From Rostratula benghalensis (taxonomy: Eukaryota; Chordata; Aves; Charadriiformes; Rostratulidae), in the NCBI GenBank assembly GCA_013399305.1, contig VXAI01000342.1, forward strand, positions 302,982-366,981: a stretch of 64,000 nt of DNA. Direction: 5' to 3'. Below, piece after piece: positions 27,069 through 40,423 of this stretch (position 1 is its first letter; the number at the start of each line of letters is the position of its first letter). Below the pieces are notes generated by a model. It was not told where the DNA came from, did not search any database, and worked only from the letters and a program-made list of their open reading frames with translations. Position numbers and translations under genes: made by a program.

Positions 27069-28618
27069 AAAATAACATGGAATAAGGGCACGTCTTTCTT
27101 CTCCATTTTCAAAGTGAAAACATTTTCAATGTTTTTCAGATTTTTGGATTGGAGGCACACACCTGCTGATGGTGTCACCCAAAGGCAAGCCCTGAGTCCT
27201 GTGAAATGTTGATTGAGGATGGCTTTTCTTATAGTCACTGTGGCTCCACAGCACAGCGAGTGACTGGGGGCACCATTGCCGTATATATTTGGGGACAGGC
27301 AGCCGATTTTAGCTTGTTTTGTTTGGACTTATTTTCATGGGGTCTTTTTTTTTTTTGCACTGTTAGAATTGGATCCCGTGAAAATGATCATAATGTTTTA
27401 AAATATGACTACAAATAGAGCATAGAAAGTGTAAAGCAGCTTAGCTGTTTAAGCCAGGGATTGGTATCTGTTTGGATACAAGTGATATCTTACTAATAGA
27501 TCTTATAGAAAAAAATTCACAAATGTAATACTTTTCACCTGGCATTGGTGAGTCACTGGACATACTTGTATTTAATGGAACTTTCAGCATTTTTTACTGG
27601 TGTGGTAAGCTGGACCAGTCATTTTGGTTTACATGGCAGGCACATAAAATTACACTTCAGTTACGCTTCTCTAAAAATTTGTCTTCCACATCTGTGGAAT
27701 CTGCTTGTGAAAACAGTGACAAATACGTTCTACAACAAAGATCAAGCGAGGTTACTGCTGTAGTTTTGCTGCTCTATTTACTGTTTTGAGTGGAGCACGG
27801 GATCTGAGAGCCTTTTAAAGTCATGGTAACGCTCATAGACTTTGAAAGGAAATGATTTAAAGGTTTGATCTGTACATGGTTATCTGAACTGCAATAATGC
27901 TCAAAGCATTGTTTTTTCCCTAAGCAAATAACCACATTAAAGAAAAAAAAATCCTAAAGCATGTATAGATAGGTTTGTCTGTGTGCTCATGAAGAAAAGG
28001 AGGAAGTGAACTGATTTCCTGACTTAAAAGCTTTCGAGAAGGATGCCTGGACCCTGCTCACAGCTCCTCTCAGGAGACCTCAGGCTCAAAAGAGTGGTTA
28101 AACCTTACTGGTTTTTTGGGTAGCTTCTGTGTGGGTGAGTTAGAAAAGATGAGGTAAATAAGCCTTTATGAATGGGACCAATGTTCCTTTGAAAGCTGCT
28201 TTATGCTTGTTCCTTGCAGTGCTGGGACATGAGAGGAAGAGGGGAGAGCTGAGAGATGTTGCCCATTGGAACATCTGCCTGTCAGCTTTGCTCTGCTAGG
28301 AGATGAGAACCTGCTCTGTAGCCCAAAGAAATGTCCTGCTGCTTGTTCTCCAGTGACAGCACAGCTCAGATTTCCAGGGAAATGTGCTGCTGTAGGACTA
28401 AAGAGGATGCTGTGGTACCACTGGATGGTGATGCTTCTTTTGCTTGCAGAATCCCAGATGGTAACCTCTGCTTTTGCCCCCTAAGTTTCCTGACATGCAG
28501 AGACACAGGATTATAGAAAGCTCATCTTGCCCTTTGTGGTGAAGCTCACTCCTCAGGTTGTAGATCAGTAACAAGAATCAATACGTAGACAAGTAGCCAT
28601 GCTTTTATCAAACATCCA

Positions 28619-28778
28619 GGGAAGTGCTGGAGTCACCATCCCTGGAGGTATTTAAAAGACAGGTAGACCTGGTGCTTAGAGACATGGTTTAGTGATGGTT
28701 TTTGTCATTGATGGGTTGATGGTTGGACTCGGTGATCTGAAAGGTTCCTTCCAACCTAGACAGATGAGTTCTATTCTA
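28619..28778 (+). mobile_element. CR1 LINE fragment, older subfamily
   Basis: It has CTGGAGTCACCATCCCTGGA, GGTTGGACTCGGTGATCTG and a weak tail at about 28778. It is the same subfamily as the fragment at 17772-18050. Confidence 0.8.
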
Positions 28779-29770
28779 AGTAACAGTAACACAAGGTTTT
28801 TCTTGCAAATTCACGAGTGCTTTTTGTTGGTTTTATTCTTCTTTGTGCTGCTCTTTCAGGTGAGTGTTGTTCAGCAGGTAGGCCACCGAGTTACTGCTTT
28901 GGTGAAGGAAATTATACTCCTGGACTTTCTGCTCTACTGTGTGACTGTGAGGGAGTAATTTTATCTTTTGTATCTCTGTTTCCCAATTGACACCCTCATG
29001 CTAATGACAGTTAAGTTTTTGGAGTAAGAATTTGAAATCTACAGATATAAAAGGATTATAGTTCTACGTCACTAAGAAGAATCTATGTCTGCAGAATCTA
29101 GAAAAATTGCTGTATAATTCTGACAGGAAAAAACCATGCATATCTGTTTATACATATAGATATGTATGAACCTCCAGAACGTGCTCTGTAGCTTCGGTAG
29201 GATTTTTTGCAAATTCTAAACTGTCATTGAAAATAGAATCAAGGTTCAAATTCTGCTTGCCTTGCACATGCATGAAATGAGCAGTTGTACTACGGTGATG
29301 GGCTGCCAACATTTGAACAATGGGGTCTTTCAGGAATGTTCCTCCTCATCCAGTGATAAACTGCGTGGGGTGACATGTGTGTCCACACAGAGATGAGAGG
29401 CACCAGGCAATGGCTGCCTTTGCTTTCCAGTTTTTAAACCACAGTGGGTTGTTTTTTTTTTTTTTTTTTAGAACCCAGAAGCCAGGCAGCCTGTTGTCAA
29501 CCACTAATGTTGTGTACTTTCCATTCATCTAGGCACAATCTGATGCTCGTGACTTTAATTGGTACTAACAGCACTAATCAAAAAAGAAAGACACAGTTGG
29601 AGGGTTAACAACGGGTGAGTTTGAGGATGTCACAGGCACATGTGTTACGTAGTCTCATATGCAAAATGTAGTGAAGTTGTCACTTGGTGTGATTAGAGGA
29701 GGAAAAGGACATTGAAAGTATTTATAGGACCTCTGTCTCAGGATATTTTTACAGTGTGGGTACAGTCTAA

Positions 29771-30070
29771 GAGGATGGGGCCAGTTTTTTTTTCAGTGGT
29801 GCCCAGTGACAGGACAAGAAGGAACGGACACAAACTGGAACATGAGAAGTTCCATCTCAACAGGAGGAGAAACTTCTTTCCTGTGAGGGTGGCAGAGCCC
29901 TGGCAGAGGCTGCCCAGAGAGGTGGTGGAGTCTCCATCTCTGAAGACATTCCAAACCCACCTGGACACATTCCTGTGCAACCTGCTCTGGATGGACCTAC
30001 TCTGGCAGGGGGGTTGAACTAAATGATCTCCCGAAGTCCCTTCCAACCCCAGATCATCGATTCTGTGATT
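29771..30070 (+). mobile_element. CR1 LINE fragment (intermediate group)
   Basis: It begins GGATGGGGCCAG and includes CAGTGACAGGACAAGAAGG. It ends ATCGATTCTGTGATT, followed by an A-rich tract. Confidence 0.9.
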
Positions 30071-30599
30071 AAAAAAAAAAAATAAAAAATCTTTGGCACT
30101 TAATTTATGTCACCGCATGTGATGTGAACTCATCCTATGAATAGAAGCAATAGAGAATATGAGCATTTTGTCAAACGTTGTAAAAATGGCAGCATCCATT
30201 GCAACATGTCCCAGCATAAACTTTTCAGTGGAGAAGAATGACATTGCTTATTCTTATTTCGCTCCACTAGGTAGATTCCATTCCATTCAATTAGTGTTGC
30301 TTTGATTCCCTCTCTCCCATCCAGCATCTCAGCTGTGATGGATGGTTGTGGCTAAGCCTGGCTACCCGTAACCAGCTGCAGTTTCAAAACTAGACAACCT
30401 TGCTAGTGTGATGTTGTGCCTGAGATAATACACCTTGCTGAAGGCATACTCAGTGAGGCAGAGAAGCTTCTCAGGTACAAAAATTCAGAGGAATTAAATT
30501 ACCCATGGGTGGATATCACGAGAACAAATGGGCATTTAAAGAACTCTGCCTGAACCAGGACATTTTTGTTCATCTACACTCATACAACTATGATCTAAG

Positions 30600-31178
30600 T
30601 GTGGCCAGCAGGTTGAGGGAGGTGATTCTACCCCTCTGCTCCATCTTGGAGAGACCCCATCTGGAGCACTGTGCCCAGCTCTGGAGTCCTCAGCACAGGA
30701 AGGACATGGACCTGTTGAAATGGGTCCAGAGGAGGCCACAGAAATTATGAGAAGGCTGGAGCAACTTTCCCATTAAGGCAAGCTGAAAAACTTGGGATTG
30801 TTCAGCCTGGAGAAGAGAAGCCTCCGGAGAGACCTTAGAGCCCCTTCCAATACCTAAAAGGGGCTCCAGGAGAGATGGGGAGGGACTCTTGATCGAGGAG
30901 TGGAGCCATAGGACAAGGAATAATGGTTTTAAATGGAAAGAAGGGAGATTTAGATGAGATCTGAGGAAGAAATTCTTTGCTGTGAGGGTGGTGAGACACT
31001 GGAAGAGGTTGCCCAGAGGAGCTGTGGCTGCCCCATCCCTGGAGGGGTTCAAGGCCAGGCTGGATGGGGCTTGGAGCAACCTGGTCTGGTGGGAGGTGTC
31101 CCTGCCCAGGGAAGGGGGGTTGGAACTCAATAATCTTTAAGATCCTTTCCAACCTGAACCATTCCATGATTCTATGAC
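30600..31178 (+). mobile_element. CR1 LINE fragment, young group, with ORF2 end
   Basis: It starts GTGGCCAGCAGGTTGAGGGA (ORF2 C-terminus) and runs through the whole 3' region to ATTCCATGATTCTATG. Confidence 0.92.
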
Positions 31179-33009
31179 TTATAAATAGGTCTAATGCTAT
31201 GGGAAGGCAAGTAAAAGGGTCTTGATATTTCAAAATCAGGTGCTTGAAAGAATCTGCCCCAAACCTCCAAAACATGTTGTGGAAGTGTAGGGACAGTCAA
31301 ATCCAGGAGTCATCCTGGCAGGCTGCTCCAGGGTCTTGGACCCCTGAAATTCTGGTCGCAGCCCTCTACAGCTGTGTGACCCAACAACCAGTCATAAAGA
31401 AGTTCTGGATTCCCAAACTGACCACCAACATCACTAGATGATATGGAAAGGAAACTAAGCTAGAAAGAGATTCATAATGTCCATTGTGGAACTTGTCTGC
31501 TCACAGGTTTCCTTTTGCCTGGGACTGGGCATGTAGGGGCTCTCTGTTGTGTGTTGCCTGTAAGTTATATTAAAAAGAACCTTGAAGCCTGAACAGCTGA
31601 CAGTGATTTTTAAAATGCTTTTGCAATGGTGGAGAGCATTCCCTCCTCTGCTGGATCACAGTGTACAGTGGTATTTTTATCTTTACTGTGCATTATTTCT
31701 GCTTAGGAAGAAAACCCTCTGAAGTTACCAGGTGTACAAAATGCACTGTCTGGGTAGTGGATTCTAAGCCAGAGCAGTTGCTGCATTTTGCCTTTTTTCA
31801 GGGGTGAAGCTGAACTGAAGCTGAACAAATGCAGCATAAGTATTTTTTTTTTTTTTTTCCTGAATACTGAAATGAATGGATTAGGTCACTCTTTTACTTC
31901 CTTTGTGTTTAACATTTTAGAGACCTGAGTTTGCTGTCATTGTTTGAATCAATTTTCCAAGCAAACATTTGTAGAACAAAATTTATTACAGTGGATGGAG
32001 GTTGGTTTGTTTTGTTTTGTTTTTATTTTTCCCTCTCCTCATGATGTGAATTTTGCAAATAACCATTAATGTGGGGTTTCTCTAACCACTGACTGCTAAG
32101 GAGCAGTGTTACAATGTCCGATGGAGCGTTTCAGGCGTACAGAGAATTGTTTACAATTAATCCAGAAGGGAACACGGCTGGAATAAATTTAAATAGTGAA
32201 CACGGTTCTGGAAGCCTTTTGCATAAGCAAAAAGGACTTCAGCAAATCTAATTAATTGAAATTGCAGTTTCATGAAACCTGAAAATGTGTTTAAGAAAGA
32301 GTAACTTAGAAGTGATAAATCTCTATAATCAATTTGTAGTCTGGAAGCATTTTTTACTGTAAACAGTTTACATTTTGTGGTAGCTTCTGTGATATTTCCC
32401 CCCCCCTGCAATATAGGTCTCAGATAGCTGTCCCTTTTTACTCATAAGAATGTTCTTTTTCTTCTTATTTCAAAACCTAAGATGAAAGCACACAAGTTAT
32501 TTTGGTTTAATCAGGCAAGTTTAGTGATTTCTTTTTGCTTTTTTTTGGTGAGATATAACTTGTTATACCTGGTAATGCAGAAACCCAAGTTCCATGCAGC
32601 TCAGTTGCTTCCCCAGATGCTGCAATCCAGGATGCAGCATGTCTGATTGAGGAGGGGACCAAACAGGATGGAGCCTCCATAACGCCATGGAGAGTGACTG
32701 GTTCACACAAACCATGTGGAGATAGAGATTTTTGCGGTGAAGATGGTGTTTTCAGAGAATCAGATGATGGGTTGTTTCCTCATTAAGTACTTCCCACGGT
32801 ACATGGTGGGTGAGCAGCAGCTGAGCCAGTGGTGGTGTGCTGCTGGAGCTTGGGTTTGGTGGTACCAGGCGTGTGAGTGGTCACCAGAGACCATCCCTTA
32901 CCACCCCTTTTGTGGTCACAGCCAGGCAGTACGGGAATCAGGGCAGAAGCATCTTGAAAGGGATGAGCGCTGTAGGATGCGTTAAGGAAGGCAAGAGATG
33001 GAGTAGGGA

Positions 33010-34425
33010 AATGGAATAGAATAGAATGGAACCATTTCAGTTGGAAGAGACCTACAATGATCATCTCCTCCAACTGCCTGACCACCTCAGGGCTGAGCAA
33101 AAGTTAAAGTGTGTTGTTAAGGGCATTGTCCAAATGCATTTTAAACACTGACAGGCCTGGAGCATTGACCCCCTCTCTAGGAAGTTTGTTCAATGTTTGA
33201 CCACTGTTTTGGTAAAGAAACGATTCCTAATGCCCAGTTTGAACCTCCTCTGGCTCAGCTTTGAAACATTCCCAGATATCCTGTCCTTGGATCCCAGGGA
33301 GAAGAGCTCAGCTCTTCCCTCTCCTCTTCTCCTCAGGAAGCTGTAGAGAGCCATGGGGTTGCCCCTCATCCTTCTTTTCTCCAAATCAGAAACACTCAGT
33401 CCTCAGCTGCTCCTCACAGGACATTACTTCCAGCCCTTTCACCAGCTTTGTTGTCCTCCTCTGGACATATTCAAGGACCTTTACATCCTTCTGAAATTGT
33501 GAGCCCAGAACAGCATACAGTACTCCAAATGAGGCCACAGCAAAGCTTGAACACAGCAGTATCATCTCCTCTTTTGACCAGCTGGTTATACTGGGTTGGA
33601 AGCCCCCCAGGATGCAGTTTGCTCCCTTGGCTAGCAGTGCACTGCTGGCTCCTATTGAGCCTGCTCTCAACCAGCACCCCCAGATCCCTTCCCTCAGGGC
33701 TGCCCCCCAGCCAGCCCTCTCCCAGTTTATAGTTGTGCCCAGCATTACTCTGTCCTAAGTGCAGAGTCAGCATTTGGACTTCCTCCCACTTAATCCAATT
33801 AATCACTGTCCAATGCTCCAATCTATCTAGATCCTTCTGCAAGGCTTCTTGTCCCTCAGGAGAGACAATAACACCACCCAATTTGGTATCATCCGCAAAC
33901 TTGTAAGGTTGCATTCAACTTCTGCATCCGCATCCTTGATATGGATATAACAGAACTGGCCCTAGAATTGAACCCTGAGGAGCACCCCTGGTGCCCCTGC
34001 CCTTCCCTCCAACCCTTTGAGCTCTGCCCTTCTGCCAGTTCTTCACCCAGTACACCATAGGCTCTCTCATCCCACTGTTGGGCAAGTTGTCCAGAAGGAT
34101 GCTGCGAGGGACAGTGTCAGAAGCCTTACTAAAACCCAGAAAAACTGTATCCACCACCTTCCCTTCATCCACGAGGCAGATGACCTTATCATAGAAGGAT
34201 AGTTAAGTTATATCTTGTAGTAGAAAATTAGTTAAACAGCACTTTGCTTTCATGAACTTGTGTTGACTGTGCCTGGTGGTTGCATCACTCTTTAAATGCC
34301 TTTCAGTAGTACCCAGTATAATCTTCTCCTTAGGCTTTCCAGGAACTGAGGTTAGACAACAGGTCTGTAGTTCCCTGGTCTTCTCTCGCCCTATTTAGAT
34401 TGGAATGATGTTGCCCGTGTGCTTT
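33010..34425 (-). mobile_element. Long, older CR1 LINE with reverse-transcriptase remnant
   Basis: About 1.4 kb in reverse orientation. Translations of the minus strand give recognisable but broken pieces of the CR1 ORF2 product: DEGKVVDTVFLGFSKASDTV and PQGSILGPVLL (34172-33915), then KFADDTKLGG followed by DLGVLVESRLNRSQQC. These are reverse-transcriptase and post-RT segments and include the ADD of the polymerase active-site box. Frame changes and stops separate the pieces, so it is inactive. The 3' tail region near 33012 (AATAGAATAGAATGG) is degenerate. Confidence 0.9.
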
Positions 34426-34761
34426 GCTTTTCTGTTTACTTACCATTAGTTATACTTCTTCGATGTACGTATTACATTTTGTTTGGATCCAAAGGAAATG
34501 TTACCAAATATGAAAAAATATTATCAAAATCAAATATGCTATCCATCCAAAATACCAAAGTAGTATATACTTCCACCCATAATTTGACTGAAAATGTACA
34601 GAAAACAGTAACTTCTTATCAATGTTACTTATGCAGAGGTTGCTAAAAGGCTCTGAAGGTTTTAGGGTACAAAGCTTCCTCCTTCAAGAAGCAGCTTTGA
34701 CTTTTGGGTTTTATGTGTGAATAACTAAAGAAACATTTGTGTTATTGATGTACGACTCTGA

Positions 34762-34911
<150 letters not shown>

Positions 34912-36839
34912 TAAGGATCAAGCACTTTTCAAAACTGCTCTCTAAATTATGAGTGGGGGATTGGGACAGGCTGGGAAGTGGTACCTCTTGAGGGCTTCTT
35001 TAAGGCTGTAGAAGGAGGCTGAGGAAAAGGAGGTTTCTGTCAATTACTACATAGGACAGAATATCCACGTTGAGGGAGGCCATCGAGGATCACTGGTGCC
35101 TGGGGCCAAGCCCTGCCTGCTGGAAGATGGACTAATTCCTTTCTTTGGTTTTCCAGAGCGGGCAGCATGAAACTGAGTTCTGCTGCCCGGATGCAAAATG
35201 ATAGACAGTGTTTACCCTGGGCTAGGAGAAGGAGATAGGATGGGGTCAGAACGTGGTCTTTCCAGTCTTGTTTCTCAGGGTGATGGTTCATGTTTAGACA
35301 GCAGATGATGTAAGCTGTCATGTTCGTCTCTAGTAAATAGTAGGCTTTCAGCAGCGCTGAGATATAACAGCCATAATCATTAGCTGGTGTCTTTGGGCCT
35401 ACTTGGAAACATCTCTTTGAGGAAAGCAGGTCTTGAGGAGGCTCTAACTGTTTTTTTGCTCTGATAATTCATAAATCTGCCTTGAAATTTTTGTGTGCAA
35501 AGCCCAGGAAAGACTTAAGTTCATCATCCCGGGAGGAGGTCTCTACTTTCTGTGTGTAGGGCGCAGTTCTTGTGGGCCATTGCAGTCAGACCGTATCCCT
35601 TTGTATTTATCCTGCAGTGGTCTTTCCTGACAGCCTGATGTGAAAAATTCTCTCTCTGGAGTGCTTCTTAAGCCTTTGGAGATTTATCACTGCTTTATTT
35701 GTCTTACTTAGACCAAGAGCATTGCTGCACAGGACTGGCTGGTTGAATTTTCAGGGAGAGAATCCCCGGTGCTCAGTTAACCCGTGACCTTGGGGTTAAG
35801 GACTCTGTGCTCCTCATGTATATGTTGACTTAGCTCACAGAAAAGATTCGTCCTGTGAATGTGCCACAGTGTTGTTAAAGCAGTTTTGCTTTCACTCAAG
35901 AACAATCAGGTATCACACATTCTTCGTAAACCTCTTCTGTTTCATCTGTCATGAACAGGACAAGTCAGAACTGGTAGCCAGCATCTGCTCAGTACTTCTC
36001 CACAGAAATTGTGAACTGAGCTGGCCCATAAATATATTCAATAACTGAAATCTGTGGGCCTGTATGGCTGTGGGGTAAATTCTACTTTTGACTTTATCTA
36101 CAGTGCAATCGCTGATGTAGCTGCTTAATAAAATGGACAGATCTGTGTGAGTTCTAACTTCAACAGCTCTGGTGAAGGTAAAATAACCAAAGCTGCATGG
36201 ATAGGAAAAAAAAAAAAAAGGTAAAAAATGCCTACCCTTGCTCATGAATTACAGGTTTAGCTGCCCTCCCTCAAAAAAGTGAGTGGCAGGGATGGATACC
36301 CAGTGCAAAGGATGGATCCCCAGCATCCTACAGATGGTCTACCATCTGTGGTTGCTACCACAGACCTCCATGGAGTTGGGAGAAGTCACCTCTTAGAACC
36401 ATGTCTGTGGGCAGGCTTTGAGAACATCTGCTGTACTGGGCCTTGCAAGCAAAACAGGGAAAAGAGCCTAGTTTGGGCATTTGGAAGATTTAATGTCAAA
36501 TCCCTAAATGCATTTTACTTATCTCCAATATTTAATCTCACCTGAATGAAGTATCTTGGTGTTACTTTGGGTGACAGCAGAAGTGATGTGAATATGACTG
36601 AAGCAAGGGCAGGAAATCAGTTGTCAATAGAATCTCAGCAGGTGAGTCATATTCTAGCCAGCATAAAGAAGTAAAAGTCATTCAGTTTGCTCTTCCCATC
36701 ATGTCGCTTAAATTGGTAGAGACTGGAGTTCCTTGGAGGGTGCTCCAGGTGATTGTATTACTTTCTCACTTTTGTCTCTTTCAATTTTCTTCTCTCTTTA
36801 ATTTCTAAAAGGTATCCCCTGCCATCAGGTCTGTATCGA

Positions 36840-36880
36840 TAGGCTGAGGGGTAATGACTTTAAACTGCAATAGGGTAGAT
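36840..36880 (+). mobile_element. CR1 LINE sliver adjoining another CR1
   Basis: Forty bases (AGGCTGAGGGGTAATGACTT and onward) match the CR1 3' UTR and are joined directly to the ORF2 end of the next copy. This order cannot come from a single CR1. Confidence 0.75.
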
Positions 36881-37387
36881 GTCCAGCTCTGGAGTTCTCA
36901 ACATAGAGAGGATGTGGACCTGTTGGAACAGGTCCAGGGGAGGATACGAAGGTGATCAGAGGGCTGGAGCACCTCTGCTATGAAGACAGGCTGAGGGAGC
37001 TGGGGTTGTTCAGCCTGCAGAAGAGAAGGCTTCAGGGAGACCTTAGAGCAGCCTTCCAGTGTCTGAAGGGGGCTCCAGGAGAGCTGGAGAGGGACTCTTT
37101 GTCAGGAAATGTAGTGAGAGGATAAGGGGGAATGGTTTTAAACTGTAAGGAGGGAGATCTAGATGAGATCTCAGGAAGAAATTCTTTGCTGTGAGGGTGG
37201 TGAGGCACTGGAAGAGGTTTCCCAGAGAAGCTGTGGCTGCCCCATCCCTGGAGGGGTTCAAGGCCAGGCTGGATGGGGCTTGGAGCAACCTGGTCTGGTG
37301 GGAGGTGTCCCTGCCCAGGGCAGGGGGGTTGGGACTGGATGGACTGTAAGGTCCTTTTCAACCGAAACCGTTCTATGGTTCTATGAT
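36881..37387 (+). mobile_element. CR1 LINE fragment, young group
   Basis: It starts GTCCAGCTCTGGAGTTCTCA and ends TTCTATGGTTCTATGAT, with a standard 3' region. Confidence 0.92.
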
Positions 37388-37969
37388 GATCTCCTGTAAT
37401 TTGTTTCATAATCTGTTTGGTGGTGTTGATAGTGTCTGTACCTCATCCTCTTTTCTCTCTCTGAAGATCTGTCTGCCCATTAAAGCAAAGATTCTGATGG
37501 TGTGAAGACTGATCCTTTGTCCCTTGCTGCTCACTGGCTGCCCGGTCGCAGAGAGCTCTGGGAGTGTAGATTTTCATTCCACTGAAATCTATTTTCTGGG
37601 ACGGTGACATTTTCTCCTTGGAGGGTAGTGCTGCGTAGCCAAGTTTATTTTTATTTATGTAATCTAACAATCCGAAACAAGAGTAGTCTAGTGCTTACCT
37701 CAGCTGACATGCTTTTTAAAAGTAAGGTGCAGTTGAGATAAGTTGAGCTAAGTTGGTGGGCAGCTGTGTTTGAGATTTCTCAGTCTTGTCTCCTTTGAAG
37801 TGACTTAGTGTCTTGGATTCTCATCTTTCCTTTATCCTAGCTCTAAGGTTTCTGACAAAACTTCTCGCAGGGAGCCAGTGGTTAAATTGGGTTATTAAAG
37901 AGGTAATGATTATAGATGGAGTAGTAAGTACAGCAAGTATGTTATGTGGCTACAAAACAAGTCAATAAA

Positions 37970-38563
37970 GGAGAGGAACCTGATGAAATTCAACAAGGGC
38001 AAATGTAGAGTGTGGTGAGCAGGTCGAGGGGAGGTCATTCTCACCTTCTATTCTGCCCTGGTGAGGCCCTATCTGGAGCACTGGGTCCAGTTCTGGGCTC
38101 CCCAGTTCCAGAAGGACAGGGAAATGATGGACAGGGTACAGCAGAGGACCACAAAGATGATTAGAGATCTGGAGCATCTCTCTTGCAGGGAGAGGCTGAG
38201 GTACTTGGGTCTTTTTAGTCTGGAGAAGACTGAGGGAGGATCTGATCATCACCTATAAATACTTAAAATACAGTCTTTTTTCAGTGGTGCCCAGTGACAG
38301 GACAAGAGGAAACAGGCACGAACTTGAACATAAGAAGTTCCATCTGAACATGAGGAGAAACTTCTTTCCTGTGAGGGTGGTAGAGCCCTGGCAGAGGCTG
38401 CCCAGAGAGGTGGTGGAGTCTCTGTCTCTGGAGACATTCGAAACCCACCTGGACACTTCCCTGTGCAACCTGCTCTGGGTCACCTGCTTTGGCAGGGGTT
38501 TGGACTGGATGATCTCCCGAGGTTCCTTCCAACCCCAGATCATTTTGTGCTTCTGTGATTATG
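37970..38563 (+). mobile_element. CR1 LINE fragment (intermediate group) with internal deletion
   Basis: It begins AACCTGATGAAATTCAACAA (an ORF2 segment) and jumps at about 38011 to the later ORF2 segment GAGCAGGTCGAGGGGAGG. It continues to the tail TTCTGTGATT near 38563. Confidence 0.88.
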
Positions 38564-39872
38564 TCTGATCTGATTCTTCCTTGAGGTTCACAGCACCTGG
38601 GTTTGTGCTCCTGGGTTTTGCACACCTGGGCTTTCTGTAGGTGCTAAATTACAGGCCAGCTGTCTATGCCAGCCCATCAAATGTTTAGAACTACTTTTTA
38701 TTCAAGTGTGGTAACTGTGGGGATATCTGTTCGAAATCATCCATCATGTTATTGTCTTTGAGAACTGTTAATCTGCTACTCGGGGATCTCATTAGCTGTG
38801 GAGTAGCCCTTGGCGGTCTGTCAGGTGCTTTGAATCAAATTTTCTTTTGCTGACACTTTCCTGAGTGTTTGCCTATTTCTGAATGTGTTTAATCCTTGGA
38901 TCTTCCTGTGCAGTCTTTCATCGGCATTCCACACAAGAAGTTTAAAGGAATTCCTCCAGCGCTCTCTGGTCCTTTCTTAGCTTTAATTGCTTTTATTTGA
39001 GGTCCTAGGGCTTGTGTAGATGCCCTTGAGCTATACTCCTGCATATTTTCTTTGACAGACAGACAATCAAGGGGGCTTTAATTAATACAGATTTTGTTCT
39101 GACCTCTCATTTCCCATTGTAGGCGTCCTTATTATTTTTTGGTATTGTCCTTTGCCTGTTTTCCACTTCTTTGATATTCCTCCAGGAAAATGGGAAGTGT
39201 AGACAGTGCAGATAATTGCATCCAGCGCTGCATTTGTGACATCTCAAACACTTGGTGTGCTACCCTAATGTTCCCTTTGGATTTGAATTTCATCTCGTGC
39301 TACATCACAGGCCCCTGTCTCCTCTACTGCTTCCTGCTGAGTGTGTGGTTTCAGATTCCTGTGTGTTATTGCCACAGATCATTTCTCTGATCGGTGCCTC
39401 TGCAGCTTCTGCCTTCGAGCTCCTGGAATGGATGTTACTACATTTTTATACAGTCTACAGATTTATTCCCTGTCTGATAGTGCTGACTAATCCTCCTAAA
39501 AGTCTGCTTCCTAATCCGTGTATGTTATCAGCTAAAATGAATGAATGGAGGATTTTCCCTTTACATAATATCAAAACGAGTCAGAAGTTTCAGTCTCTGA
39601 GATTTGCCTTGCAAAAGCTTCCTGTACAGTCTTTCTAGCAAAAGCCATGTTACACGTGGCTGTCTGTTGCCTGTTTGCCTTCGTGTGACCATTTACCACA
39701 CAAACTGAAAAATACAGCTCACAATATCCTTGCGTTACAAATATTGAGGCCAAGTGGTTTTGTTTCCTGTGCAAGTCGCCCTGTCTGCTCAATCCTTTTA
39801 ATTGTTTGAAGAGACAATTGTTGGAGAAATTATTGGAGACAGTTGTTGGAGAAATAACATAATCATTAGCTT

Positions 39873-40093
39873 CTATTCCAATATGAGGAAGAACTTCTTT
39901 CTGGTGAGGGTGGCAGAGCCCTGGCAGAGGCTGCCCAGGGAGGGTGTGGAGTCCCCTTCTCTGGAGACCTTCAAGCCCCTCCTGGATGCAGCCCTGAGTG
40001 ATGTGCTCTGGGCAACCCTGCTTGAGCAGGGGAGTGGGACTGGGTGAGCTCTGGAGGTCCCTTCCAGCTCTGACAAATCCATGACTCCATGAT
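39873..40093 (+). mobile_element. CR1 LINE fragment (intermediate group)
   Basis: It starts near CAATATGAGGAAGAACTTC and ends CCATGACTCCATGATT. Its closest relative in the window is the copy ending at 63508. Confidence 0.9.
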
Positions 40094-40423
40094 TTTTATT
40101 CTCTCTGATTTGATTGTCAATAAGTTAAATTAATTGTCTTCAGGTCAAGTCTATTTTGCTCATGACAGTAATTACTTAGTAACCTCCCTGTCCTTATCTT
40201 GCCCCATGAGCCTTTCGTTATATTTTCTCTCCCCTGTCCAGTTGAGGAGATGAGTGAAAGAACAGCTTTGGTGGGCACATGGCTTCCAGCAAGGGTCAAC
40301 CCACCACAGTTCTGTAAACTGTGATATGAAAACAAAGAGCTTCAGTGTTTCATTGTCATGGGTTGATATTGCAGCAATGTGATTGACTTCACTGAAGCTT
40401 CCAAATGCTAGTGTTTATTAGTG

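Noticed and set aside
33471..34172. Minus-strand open frames resembling a reverse-transcriptase gene
   Set aside because: They are pieces of one decayed CR1 with frame breaks, not an intact polymerase.
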